This document shows, piece by piece, positions 16,269 through 24,500 of a stretch of DNA of 64,000 bases. The DNA is taken from positions 186,001-250,000 of the forward strand of contig NZ_SSOD01000005.1 in assembly GCF_004801305.1 (NCBI RefSeq), written 5' to 3'. Position 1 is the stretch's first letter. Each line of letters starts with the position of its first letter. This DNA comes from Pseudothauera rhizosphaerae (GTDB lineage Bacteria > Pseudomonadota > Gammaproteobacteria > Burkholderiales > Rhodocyclaceae). Made by a program: the position numbers and the translations under genes. The notes under the pieces are model-generated. The model saw only the letters and a program-made list of their open reading frames with translations, was not told the DNA's origin and did no database searches.

Positions 16269-17660
16269 TCAGTCCGTCGCCGGCCGCGCCTTGTGCCAAC
16301 TGGTCACGCTCTGCACCGCCACGCCCACGCGCAGCAGCGTCGCTTCGCCGCCCTTTTCCGCGATCAACTGGCAGCCCACGGGCAGGCCTGCCGCCGTGCT
16401 GCCGCAGGGCAGCGACAGCGCGGGGTGGCCGCTGACGTCGATGGGCGCGGTGTACTGGATCAGTTGCTGGTTCAGCTCCGGCGATTCGGCCAGCGCGGCG
16501 AGCGTTTCGTAGGTGGGCGCGGCGAAGGGCTGGACCGGGGCGAGCAGCGCATCCACGCCGGCCAGCACCTCGTTCATGCGGCCGGTGAAGGCGAGCGCGT
16601 CCAGGATGGCCTGCTGGTAGCGCATGCCGCTGGTCGCGCGGCCCACGTCGATGAGCCTCGACAGCGCCGGGCCGTAATCGGCCGCGCGGCTCGGGTAGGT
16701 AGCCGCGTGCGCCACGGCGGTCTGCACGCCGCACAGCACTTCCCATTCGCCGGCGATGTGCCAGGCGGTGTCCGGCACGCGGATGTCCACGATCTCGGCG
16801 CCCAGCCCGGCCAGCGCCTTCACCATCGCTTCGGTCGCCGCCAGCACCTCGGCGTCGGAGCCGTTGGCGTTCCAGGCGCGGTCGATGCCGATGCGCATGC
16901 CGGCGATGCTGCCGCGGGCGAAGGGCTCGACCGGCGCGAGGAGCGAGGTCGGGTCCAGCGGATCGTGGCCGGCGATGATCTCGTACAGCAGCGCCGCGTC
17001 ACGCACGCTGCGGGCCATGGGGCCGACGTGGTCCATGGTGGCGGCGAGCTCGAAGGCGCCGTGGCGGCTCACCCTGCCCCACGTGGGCTTGAGGCCGGAG
17101 AGGCCGTTGGCCGCGGACGGAAAGCGGATCGAACCACCCGTGTCCGTGCCCAGCGCGGCGAAGCACAGGCCGGCGGCGGTGGCGACGCCGGAGCCGCTGG
17201 ACGATGCGCCGGTCCAGTGGTTCGCGCCCCAGGGGTTGACCGGCGGCGGCAGGGTCGGATGCGGCGTGGCGAAGGCGCCTTCGGTCATCTGCAGCTTGCC
17301 GAGGATGATGGCGCCGGCTTCGCGCAGGCGGCGCACGACCGTGGCGTCCTCGTCCGGCACGAAATCGGCGAACACCGTGGTGCCGGTGGCGGTGGCGACG
17401 TCCTTGGTCCAGAACAGATCCTTCACCGCGACGGGCACGCCATGGAGCGGGCCGCGGTAGTTGCCGGCGGCGATTTCCGCCTCGGCCCGCGCGGCGGCTT
17501 CCAGCGCTTCGGCTTCCATGGTGCGGGCGTAGGCGCGCAGGTCGCCGTCCAGAGCGGCGATGCGCGCGAACATGGCGCGCGTGAGTTCCACCGGCGACAC
17601 CTCCCCCGTGCGCAGCAGCGGGGCGAGGTCGGCGATTTCGGCGTAATGCAGTTCGTTCAT
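16269..17660 (-). CDS. Amidase signature enzyme (copy 2)
   Basis: A 463-residue amidase-signature hydrolase. The triad is K80 (VAVKDLF), S153 (GASSSGSG) and S177 (TDTGGSIRFP). It differs clearly from the neighbouring amidase copy, so the two are not a recent duplication. The ATG at 17660 overlaps the stop of the upstream alpha/beta hydrolase (ATGA), showing translational coupling. The GKLQMTEGAF and DHVGPMARSVRDAALL segments resemble GatA-type and nylon/indoleacetamide-type amidases. The substrate is unknown. Confidence 0.88.
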   Translation of the reverse strand: MNELHYAEIADLAPLLRTGEVSPVELTRAMFARIAALDGDLRAYARTMEAEALEAAARAEAEIAAGNYRGPLHGVPVAVKDLFWTKDVATATGTTVFADFVPDEDATVVRRLREAGAIILGKLQMTEGAFATPHPTLPPPVNPWGANHWTGASSSGSGVATAAGLCFAALGTDTGGSIRFPSAANGLSGLKPTWGRVSRHGAFELAATMDHVGPMARSVRDAALLYEIIAGHDPLDPTSLLAPVEPFARGSIAGMRIGIDRAWNANGSDAEVLAATEAMVKALAGLGAEIVDIRVPDTAWHIAGEWEVLCGVQTAVAHAATYPSRAADYGPALSRLIDVGRATSGMRYQQAILDALAFTGRMNEVLAGVDALLAPVQPFAAPTYETLAALAESPELNQQLIQYTAPIDVSGHPALSLPCGSTAAGLPVGCQLIAEKGGEATLLRVGVAVQSVTSWHKARPATD

Positions 17661-18541
17661 TGCTCGTGTCCCTCGACGAAGGCGAGCGCGGTCCGGTTGA
17701 ACTCGTCCGGGCACTCGGTCTGCAGGTGGTGGGCGGCCTTGCCGACCACGTGCAGGCGGGCGTCGGCGAAGCGGTTCAGCATCAGCATGGGCACGTCGAT
17801 GCCGCCGAACCAGTCGTGCAGGCCCCAGAAGATCATGGTGGGCACGGTCACGCGGGGGAGCAGGGCGGTGAGGTCGTCGGGCTGGCCGAAGAAGCCCGGT
17901 GTTTTGATGAGTTCCAGGTAGGCGGGGTTGATGCTCGCTTCGTAGCGCAGGCGCACGTTCTCCGCGTCCACCTTGCCGTCGTCGTGGAATTCCAGCCGCG
18001 CGATCAGCGCGCGCATCTTCTCCGGGCTGGGGCCGCCGTCGCCGAAGTAGCCGGGGAAGATGTCGCGGGCGTGCTTGGTGGTCAGCGGCATGGGCGCGAT
18101 GACGCCGTGGCCCACCGGCTGGGAGCCGATCATCACCATGCGGCCGATGCGCTCGCCGTGCTCCACCGCCAGCGCGGTGGCCACGCAGCCGCCGAAGCTC
18201 TGGTTCACCAGATGGGCCCTGGCAATGCCCAGCGTGTCCAGGAAGCCCAGCAGCTTCTTCGCGTGCCAGGTGAAGACGGGGCCGTCCACCACCACCATGT
18301 CGGACTTGCCGTACTGGGCGAAGTCCAGGAAATAGCAGCGGTGCTTCGCCGAAAACGCCTTGGCGGACAGCCGGAAGTTGCTCCAGCCGGTGCTGCCCGG
18401 CCCGCCGCCGTGAGTAAAGACGACCGGCGGCGCATCGTCCGGCCCGTCGACTTCGACGTAGTGCAGGCGCACGCCATCGACGGTGACGTAGCGGCTCGTG
18501 CCCTCGACCCCGTCCACATACAGTTTGTCTTGCTCGCTCAT
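17657..18541 (-). CDS. Alpha/beta hydrolase (meta-cleavage hydrolase-like)
   Basis: A 294-residue alpha/beta-fold hydrolase. The oxyanion loop is HGGGPGS (44-50), the nucleophile is S115 in NQSFGG, and the acid and base are in GLHDWFGG and GKAAHHLQ. The GGGPGS...NFR pattern is typical of C-C bond hydrolases acting on ring-fission products (BphD/TesD group). In this operon, next to amidases rather than a ring-cleavage dioxygenase, an ester, lactone or amide substrate is equally possible. Confidence 0.8.
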   Translation of the reverse strand: MSEQDKLYVDGVEGTSRYVTVDGVRLHYVEVDGPDDAPPVVFTHGGGPGSTGWSNFRLSAKAFSAKHRCYFLDFAQYGKSDMVVVDGPVFTWHAKKLLGFLDTLGIARAHLVNQSFGGCVATALAVEHGERIGRMVMIGSQPVGHGVIAPMPLTTKHARDIFPGYFGDGGPSPEKMRALIARLEFHDDGKVDAENVRLRYEASINPAYLELIKTPGFFGQPDDLTALLPRVTVPTMIFWGLHDWFGGIDVPMLMLNRFADARLHVVGKAAHHLQTECPDEFNRTALAFVEGHEQ

Positions 18542-18554
18542 GGGTTCGCCTCGC

Positions 18555-19292
18555 TCAGAATGAAAAAGCCTGATCCTTGACCGCCTCGGGCGAGGGATAG
18601 GCGACCTTGCTGTGGGTCAGCCCCAGATCGAGGAAGAGTTCGCACAGCTTGTAGGCGACCACGCCGGGGTTGAGCACCGGCACGGGCAGGCGTTCGGCCA
18701 GGTAGGCGTGGGACTGGTGCATGGTGGTGGAGCCCAGCACGATGGCATCCGCGCCGTCTTCTTCGATGGCCTTGCGCGCCTCGGCTTCCAGCCTGGCGAA
18801 CACGACTTCCTCCTTGCCCGTCAGCAGCGCTTCGGTGTCCGGCCGCACGTCGATGGAGCGGATGGACGCGAGCCGCGATTCCAGCCCGTATTCCTTCAGC
18901 GTCTTGCGGTAGAGCGGGAACCAGCGCGGCCACATGGTGAGGATGGAAAAGCGGTGGCCCAGCATGGACGCCAGGTGAAAGGAACTCTGCCCCGGCGCCA
19001 GCACCGGAATGGAGAGCCGCGCCCGCAGCGCGGCGAGGCCGGAATCGCTGACGGTGTTGATGCACACCGCGTCGAAGCCTTCGTCCTGCGCGCGCATGCC
19101 GGCCTCGATCACCGCCATCTCCATGATGGCCATGTCGTAGTAGCTGTCGGCCAGCGTCATCGTGCGGCCGGCGCCGACGAATTCCACGTCGATGTCGGGC
19201 CGGCGCACGCCGGGCGGCAGTTGCGATTCCACCAGCGGGCGGGTGGCCTCGCTCATGGGCACGGGGAAGATCATCTTGAGTTTCTTGGGCAT
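18555..19292 (-). CDS. Asp/Glu/hydantoin racemase-fold protein lacking catalytic Cys
   Basis: A 245-residue member of the Asp/Glu/hydantoin racemase superfamily. It aligns well over ADSYYDMAIMEMAVIEAG, SIPVLAPGQSSFHLASMLGHRFSILT and GADAIVLG. The two catalytic cysteines of the family are replaced: the first position (ACFDDPGL type) reads N-T80-V-S-D-S-G-L and the second (VLGCAGM type) reads VLGS188TTM. Racemisation by the two-Cys mechanism is therefore unlikely, and a lyase, decarboxylase-like or binding role is possible. The ATG at 19292 is chosen by homology. It sits 13 bases before the hydrolase start. Confidence 0.75.
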   Translation of the reverse strand: MPKKLKMIFPVPMSEATRPLVESQLPPGVRRPDIDVEFVGAGRTMTLADSYYDMAIMEMAVIEAGMRAQDEGFDAVCINTVSDSGLAALRARLSIPVLAPGQSSFHLASMLGHRFSILTMWPRWFPLYRKTLKEYGLESRLASIRSIDVRPDTEALLTGKEEVVFARLEAEARKAIEEDGADAIVLGSTTMHQSHAYLAERLPVPVLNPGVVAYKLCELFLDLGLTHSKVAYPSPEAVKDQAFSF

Positions 19293-19322
19293 TCTGTTCT
19301 CCAGTTGAGCGGGCACGGCCTG

Positions 19323-19422
19323 CTCCTCCCCCTTCAAGGGGGAGGCTGGGAGGGGGATGGGTTTCAGTTCAGCGCCCGACGAAACCCATCCCCACCCCGA
19401 CCCTCCCCTTGAAGGGGAGGGA
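19323..19422. repeat. REPIN-like composite inverted repeat (copy B)
   Basis: About 100 bases with the same build as the element at 16147: terminal palindromes CCTCCCCCTTCAAGGGGGAG and CCTCCCCTTGAAGGGGAGG, and inner arms GGGATGGGTTT and AAACCCATCCCC. It fills the gap between the M20-like and racemase-fold genes. In mRNA it would form a long stable hairpin that could protect or uncouple the flanking messages. Confidence 0.8.
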
Positions 19423-19430
19423 GAAAACCC

Positions 19431-20771
19431 TCACAACCCCATCTCTTCCCGCTTGCGCGTCAGCGTGTCGATCAGCACGTACATGATCTTTCTTGCGCAC
19501 GGCAGCAGGTCCGGGATGTAGGTGGCGCCCATGCCGCCCAGCCCTTCGGCCACCGGCTCGGTGGCGCCCTGCGCCGGCCACGGCCAGCCGATGCGCACGG
19601 TGGGCACGCCGTAGCGGCGCAGCGCGGCGCCGTCGGTCTGGCCGCCGAGCAGGTCGGGCTTGCCGTGGGGGCGGCCTTCGATGAACTCCCAGCCGCGCTT
19701 GGCGGACTGGACGATCCAGTTGGCCTCGTCGGTGGTGCCGCCGGGCACCGAGCCGTACATCTCCCAGTCCAGCACCAGATCGGGACGGCGCCGCTGCAGG
19801 TCGGCGACGAAGGCGGCGAACTGGGCCTTCACGTCCGCGGGCGAGGTGCGCGGGCTGATGCGCACGTCGAAGAAGATTTCGGTGATGGCGGAGGGGAAGG
19901 CCGGGCGCTCCGGATTGCCCGAGCGGATGCCGGAAATCCAGCCGTGGGGCGCGACCACGCCGGAGGTGTTGCGCTCGGCGTATTCGACGATCCACTTTTC
20001 CAGTTCCTGGATCACGTCGGCGGCCGGCACGACGGAGCTGCGGAAGCCCGGCGTGCCGCGCGGCACGCCCGCGTAGCCCAGGGTGCCGTGCACGCGCAGC
20101 TTGAACCAGCCCATGCCCGGCTCCTCGTGGTACACCCAGTTCCACGGCTTCATCACCACGGCGAAGTCCGCCGCGGCGCCGCGGTTGAGCAGGTGCAGCA
20201 CGCCGTTGGACATGCCTGAGTGCTGGCGCGCGGAGATGTCCACCGGCATGCCGCCGTCGCCCATGCCCAGCAGCAGGTCACCCATCAGCGGCACGCCCGA
20301 TTCCACCAGCGCGGTGGCGATCTCGGTCAGCGTGGCGACCATGGCCTTCGGGTTCGATGCACCCAGGCCGTACACCCAGTCGTCCACGATCTGGGCGCGC
20401 GGCCGCATGTCGGCCTCGTCCTTGCTGCCGGTCCATTGGCGCTCTTCCTCGTCCAGTTCCAGGTGGGTGTCGATGGGCGAATACAGCATCACCGCCGCCC
20501 CGCCGCCGCTGCCGCGGCGCTCGGCGAAGACGTTGCCGCTGGTCTCCGTCATGGGCATGTAGCGGGAGTTGAAGCCCACCTTGCCCAGATGACCGACCAT
20601 GAACTCGCTCGCCGCGCGGGCGAGGCCGGTGGGGCTGTGGATGTCGGTGACGGCGAAGAGCAGCTTCTGCAGGCGCCGGGCGTCGATGCGGGCGCAGGCC
20701 TGTTCGTACCAGGCGAGTTGCTGGGCGGAGAGGGGATTCGGGACCGTGGGGATGGGGGTGTAGTCGCTCAT
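19431..20771 (-). CDS. M20-fold peptidase-like protein with degenerate metal site
   Basis: A 446-residue protein with the overall M20/M25/M40 layout, including a dimerisation-type domain at about residues 220-335. The usual metal ligands are missing. The H-x-D motif reads P99-I-D101, the bridging Asp position reads N140 (GLGASNPKA), the Glu-Glu pair is replaced by MGDGGMP, and the C-terminal His is absent. It is therefore unlikely to be an ordinary dinuclear zinc peptidase. It starts 18 bases after the reductase stop in the same operon as two amidases. Its function is unknown. Confidence 0.7.
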   Translation of the reverse strand: MSDYTPIPTVPNPLSAQQLAWYEQACARIDARRLQKLLFAVTDIHSPTGLARAASEFMVGHLGKVGFNSRYMPMTETSGNVFAERRGSGGGAAVMLYSPIDTHLELDEEERQWTGSKDEADMRPRAQIVDDWVYGLGASNPKAMVATLTEIATALVESGVPLMGDLLLGMGDGGMPVDISARQHSGMSNGVLHLLNRGAAADFAVVMKPWNWVYHEEPGMGWFKLRVHGTLGYAGVPRGTPGFRSSVVPAADVIQELEKWIVEYAERNTSGVVAPHGWISGIRSGNPERPAFPSAITEIFFDVRISPRTSPADVKAQFAAFVADLQRRRPDLVLDWEMYGSVPGGTTDEANWIVQSAKRGWEFIEGRPHGKPDLLGGQTDGAALRRYGVPTVRIGWPWPAQGATEPVAEGLGGMGATYIPDLLPCARKIMYVLIDTLTRKREEMGL

Positions 20772-20789
20772 TTTTCGTGGGCTCCGGGT

Positions 20790-21812
20790 TCAGTGGCTGG
20801 CGACGAACTGCTCGGCGAAGATGTTCTCGGGTTTCACGCCCAGTTCGGTGAGCCGCGCGGTGGCGGCATCCATCATTCCCGGGGGGCCGCACAGGTAAGC
20901 GACGGTTTCGGGATCGGTCACGTCCTCGGCGGTGAGGGTGGAAACCGGGCTGCCGGAGACGAGCCCCTCGGTGGCTTCGCGGTCCACGCAGACGCGGGTT
21001 TGCAGCGTCGGCAGCCACTGGCGGCGCAGTTCCAGTTCGTCCAGGTAGAAGAGCTGGTCCGGCGTGGCGCAGCCGAAGGCGAGCAGCATGGGCGGCTTGC
21101 GGCCGCCGATCTGGTGGATGCGGTCGATCATCGAAAGCACCGGCGCCAGCCCCGTGCCGCCGGCCACGAAGATGTGGGGCGCGCGCTTCTTTTCCCGCAG
21201 GAAGAAGGCGCCGTAGGGGCCCTTGAGCTTGACCACGTCGTCCACCTTGGCGCCGCAGGTCAGCCAGGTGGACATCGCCCCCTGGGGCAGCAGGCGGATC
21301 AGCAGCTCGATGTTGGGCAGGGCGGATTCGATGCTCACCGGAGAATAGCTGCGCAGCACTTCGGCGCCCGGCACCTCGATCTGCACGAACTGGCCGGGGC
21401 GGAAGGAAAGCCAGCTCCCTTCGGCCAGTTCCAGCGACACCTTGACCACGTTGGAGGCCACGGGCTCGATGGCGTTGACGAAGGCGTGGGCTTCCACTTC
21501 GGGCTGGCTGCCTTCCTCGCTGCCGTAGCCCAGGTCGAAGGTGCAGTCGCCCCGGGCCTGCGTGACGCACAGCAGGCGCTGGCCGCCGGCCAGCTCGTGG
21601 GGCATCAGCGTGGAACTCGCGCCCGGCCTGATCGGCGCCTCGCCGTCGGCCAGGTGGGCAAGGCAGCTCGAACAGCTACCGCTGCGGCACTGGTGCAGCA
21701 CCGGCACGCCCGCCTCCAGCGCCGCGTCGAGCACGGTCTGGCCGGCCCCTACCGCGACTTCGCGGCTCACCCCGTCAGCAAAGCGCAGGGTGACGGTATG
21801 GGTATCGCTCAT
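20790..21812 (-). CDS. [2Fe-2S]/FAD/NADH oxygenase reductase
   Basis: A 340-residue electron-transfer reductase for a ring-hydroxylating oxygenase. The N-terminal plant-type ferredoxin has C42, C47, C50 and C82 (CRSGSCSSC...LLC). The FAD domain has RSYSPVS near residue 154 and the NAD domain GGTGLAP near 218. This is the arrangement of two-component systems such as OxoR (2-oxo-1,2-dihydroquinoline 8-monooxygenase) and BenC. No separate ferredoxin gene is present, so it probably serves the Rieske oxygenase at 32749-34089, whose promoter shares the same boxes. It heads the amidase operon. Confidence 0.88.
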   Translation of the reverse strand: MSDTHTVTLRFADGVSREVAVGAGQTVLDAALEAGVPVLHQCRSGSCSSCLAHLADGEAPIRPGASSTLMPHELAGGQRLLCVTQARGDCTFDLGYGSEEGSQPEVEAHAFVNAIEPVASNVVKVSLELAEGSWLSFRPGQFVQIEVPGAEVLRSYSPVSIESALPNIELLIRLLPQGAMSTWLTCGAKVDDVVKLKGPYGAFFLREKKRAPHIFVAGGTGLAPVLSMIDRIHQIGGRKPPMLLAFGCATPDQLFYLDELELRRQWLPTLQTRVCVDREATEGLVSGSPVSTLTAEDVTDPETVAYLCGPPGMMDAATARLTELGVKPENIFAEQFVASH

Positions 21813-21874
21813 GGATTCTCTCTGTCTGTGTTTGTCCGGGGTCTTGCGATGCTGTCCCGCATCCTTTGTGGCCG

Positions 21875-21941
21875 ATCTTAGGAATGGCCGACCCGGCCTG
21901 CGCTCCCGTGCCCGAGGGGTTTATCCCGCCAGTGCACGAAA
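21875..21941 (-). promoter_or_regulatory. XylS-type activated promoter of the reductase operon
   Basis: On the minus strand: TGCACTGGCGGGATA (21936-21922), matching the XylS-class half-site TGCA-N6-GGNTA. It is followed by a GCACGGGAGCG block (21911-21901) and a -10-like TAAGAT (21880-21875) in TTCCTAAGATC. The same three elements at the same spacing occur before the Rieske oxygenase (34189-34255). The remainder of 21813-22042 shows no gene. Confidence 0.75.
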
Positions 21942-22042
21942 TTCGGCGCGGGATGGATGCGCGGAGGGAAAAGGAAAACGCCCGGGGACGGCCGGAACGG
22001 GCCGATCCCCGGGCGGTGTCCGGTGCCGGACTGCGGGCGGAC

Positions 22043-23047
22043 TCAGCGCGCCAGCGTCTCCGACGGGCTTTCGCCGAAGCGGCGCTTGTAGTCGGTGGTG
22101 AAGTGGCCCAGGTGGTTGAAGCCCCACTGGTAGGCCACCGCCGTCACCGTGCTGCGGCCGGGCTCGGCGCGCTGCAGGTCCTCGCGCACGTGGCTGAGCC
22201 GGATCTCCTTCAGATGGAGCATGGGCGAGGTCTGCCGGTACTTGCGGAAACCGTTGTACAGGGAACGGGTGCTGACCCCGACGTGTTCGGCGATGTCGCC
22301 GATGGTGATCGCCTCGTGCGCCTGCGCCTCGATGAATTCCTCGGCCCGCCGCACGAAGGCCGGCGCGAGGGTGCGACAGTCTTCGCGCAGCAGGGCCGAA
22401 TGATTGTTGGGCTGGCAGACGAGGAGCATGGCCACGATCATCTGCTCGATCTGCGCCGTCAGCAGGGTCGAGGTCAGGCCGTCGTCGTCCGCCCGCAGGC
22501 CTTCGAGCAGCCAGGCGATGGTCCGCATCCAGCGCATGCCTTCGGGCGTGTCGAGGGGCATCGCGGTGTCGAATTCCACGCGGCCGCGCAGCCGCCCGCC
22601 CAGGTGCTGGCTGCAGTGGCGCTCCAGCAGGTCGCGGTCTATCCGCACGATGAGCTTTTCCGTGCCTTCGCCGTGGCGGATGCGCACCGGGCGATGGGCG
22701 TTGAGCACGCTGCCCACGGCCGAGGAGGACAGCGTGAGCTCGCCCGCGCTCTCGATGCGCTCGCCGCCGCACAGGGGCATCTGCACCAGATAGAAGGTGT
22801 CGAGCTGACCGGCGTCTATCGTCACTTCGCCGCCGTAGCTCATGTGGCCGATGCCGATGCCCCTCAGCTTGCGGTAGGACATGCGCGCATCGACCGGCTT
22901 GCGCGCGTCCACGCTGCGCAGGTCGTTCTCGCAGAACACGCGCGTGCCCCACATGCGCGCCTCCTCCAGGTCACGCGTGTGGAAGCGTTCGAAGCTGCGC
23001 ATCGCTGCGTGGTCGCCGCATCCGGTGTTCCATCCATTGAGTTCCAC
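22043..23047 (-). CDS. AraC/XylS-family regulator (copy 1)
   Basis: 334 residues. The N-terminal effector domain is of the AraC-binding-like type (ARMWGTRVFCEN, MSYGGEVTIDAG, LVQMPL). The C-terminal double helix-turn-helix covers about 225-334 (ITIGDIAEHVGVSTRSLYNGFRKY, VTAVAYQWGFNHLGHFTTDYKRRFGESP). The start is GTG at 23047, supported by an AGGAGGAG site and by the equal length of its paralogue at 38575. The recognition helices are almost identical to that paralogue. It probably activates one or more of the TGCA-N6-GGATA promoters. Confidence 0.88.
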   Translation of the reverse strand: MELNGWNTGCGDHAAMRSFERFHTRDLEEARMWGTRVFCENDLRSVDARKPVDARMSYRKLRGIGIGHMSYGGEVTIDAGQLDTFYLVQMPLCGGERIESAGELTLSSSAVGSVLNAHRPVRIRHGEGTEKLIVRIDRDLLERHCSQHLGGRLRGRVEFDTAMPLDTPEGMRWMRTIAWLLEGLRADDDGLTSTLLTAQIEQMIVAMLLVCQPNNHSALLREDCRTLAPAFVRRAEEFIEAQAHEAITIGDIAEHVGVSTRSLYNGFRKYRQTSPMLHLKEIRLSHVREDLQRAEPGRSTVTAVAYQWGFNHLGHFTTDYKRRFGESPSETLAR

Positions 23048-23125
23048 GTCTCTCCTCCTTGCTCTCTGCGGGGTGCGTGCCGTGCCCGCTTGCTGCGGGT
23101 CTGGACCGGCCGCCCTGTCTGTTTG

Positions 23126-24016
23126 TCACTTCGTCAGATGCTGGTGCCCCCAGGCGCTGGTCACGTCGTAGGTGCGCACCACGTGACTGGCCTCCTCGAC
23201 TTCCAGCCCGCCCCAGCCGTATTCGATCTGCGCGCCGGACGGACTCCGGACGTAGAAGGAGAACATGCGGTCGTTGATGTGGCGGCCCAGCGCGCGCGTC
23301 TGCAGCGCGCCGTGGCGATGCACGCGGTCGAGCGCGTGGCCCACGTCGTCGAACTCGCGCACCTGCAGCATCAGGTGGCCGAGGCGGCGGCCGATGGGCA
23401 GAAAACCGATGGCCAGGCTGTGATGGCGCTCGTTGCAGCGCATGAAGACGAAATCGCCCTGGCGGCCGCCGTAGTCGCGGGTGGAGACGTAGTCGCTGAT
23501 CGTGAACCCGAGCAGGCCGCAGTAGAAGCGCTGGACCTCGGCCACGTTCTCGACCACCAGCATCACGTGGCCCAGCCCCTGCGTATCCGTGACGAATCCG
23601 CCGTGCGCCACCGGCGCGTGGAAAGGCTGCTGCGGGCGCACCAGCGAGCCGAAACTCAGCTCCACCGCGAGCCCGGCCGGATCGACGAAGTGGCGCAGGG
23701 CCTGCACGCCGCGCGCGCGGCATTCCTCCGCCGTGCCGCCGCGCACCGCATGGCCGGCCTCGGCGAGCCGGGCGTGCATCGCTTCCACGTCTTCCAGGCA
23801 GTCGGCCTCCAGGCCCAGCACCACGATGTCGTTGCGCGGCCCCGTCGTCAGATGGATGCGCCACGGGCGGTCGTCCACCCGCAGCCAGGCTTCGCGGTCG
23901 TTGCTGCCCTGGACCACTTCGCAGGCCAGCACGTCGCGCGCGAACACGACCCACGCCCCGACATCCTCGGTCTCGATCTGGATGTAGGCCAGCCGTTTTA
24001 CTTGTACTTGTGTCAT
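23126..24016 (-). CDS. Type I (VOC) extradiol ring-cleavage dioxygenase
   Basis: A 296-residue two-domain vicinal-oxygen-chelate dioxygenase of the 2,3-dihydroxybiphenyl 1,2-dioxygenase class. Fe(II) ligands are H150 (LGHVML), H214 (LGHLML) and E265 (IEYGWG), with catalytic H199 in ERHHSLAIG. The GLGH and IEYGWGG contexts suggest a bicyclic or substituted catechol. It is in an operon with a lipocalin-like protein and a C-C hydrolase, divergent from a GntR regulator. ATG at 24016 follows a strong AAGGAGGAG site. Confidence 0.9.
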   Translation of the reverse strand: MTQVQVKRLAYIQIETEDVGAWVVFARDVLACEVVQGSNDREAWLRVDDRPWRIHLTTGPRNDIVVLGLEADCLEDVEAMHARLAEAGHAVRGGTAEECRARGVQALRHFVDPAGLAVELSFGSLVRPQQPFHAPVAHGGFVTDTQGLGHVMLVVENVAEVQRFYCGLLGFTISDYVSTRDYGGRQGDFVFMRCNERHHSLAIGFLPIGRRLGHLMLQVREFDDVGHALDRVHRHGALQTRALGRHINDRMFSFYVRSPSGAQIEYGWGGLEVEEASHVVRTYDVTSAWGHQHLTK

Positions 24017-24035
24017 CTCCTCTCCTCCTTGCCGT

Positions 24036-24476
24036 TCAGGCGTCGCTGCCCGCCCGCCGCCAGGCCAGGATCGCGGTCCTCGCCTCGGGCGTACCTTCCT
24101 CGATGCGCGCGACCAGCGTGATGGCGTCCGCGCCGTCGCGGATCACCTTGCGGCGCTGCGCCGTGCCCTGCCAGTTGGGGAAGATGCACAGCTCGATGTG
24201 GTGCGTGACCGTTTCGCCGTCGTAGCTGTAGCGCCCCGCGTAGGTGAGGTATTCGTCGTAGGCGCGGGCCTTGTCCGCGTCGGCGGCATCCCACTGGCCG
24301 CCGCTGCGGAAGGGCGTGCGCGGCTTGCGCGAGATCACGCAGAACATGGTGTCCGTGCCGTGCCCGTATTCGATGAAGCCTTCCAGGTCCTCGCCGAACG
24401 GATGCACGAGGCGGCCGTCGTCGTATTCCTGCCGCCAGGAAACGATCTCCCAGCGCCCCTCGATGTCCTTGGTCAT
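24036..24476 (-). CDS. Lipocalin-like domain protein
   Basis: A 146-residue protein of the Lipocalin_5-like family. It opens with the short GRWEIVSWRQEYDDGR strand and has YEYLTYAGRYSYDGETVTHHIELCIFPNWQGTAQRR-type alternating strands. There is no signal peptide, so it is cytosolic. It lies between an extradiol dioxygenase and a meta-cleavage hydrolase with 19-24 base gaps. Binding or isomerising an aromatic or ring-fission intermediate is a guess from context. Confidence 0.65.
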   Translation of the reverse strand: MTKDIEGRWEIVSWRQEYDDGRLVHPFGEDLEGFIEYGHGTDTMFCVISRKPRTPFRSGGQWDAADADKARAYDEYLTYAGRYSYDGETVTHHIELCIFPNWQGTAQRRKVIRDGADAITLVARIEEGTPEARTAILAWRRAGSDA

Positions 24477-24500
24477 TCGTGGTTCTCCGTATGCGACCGC

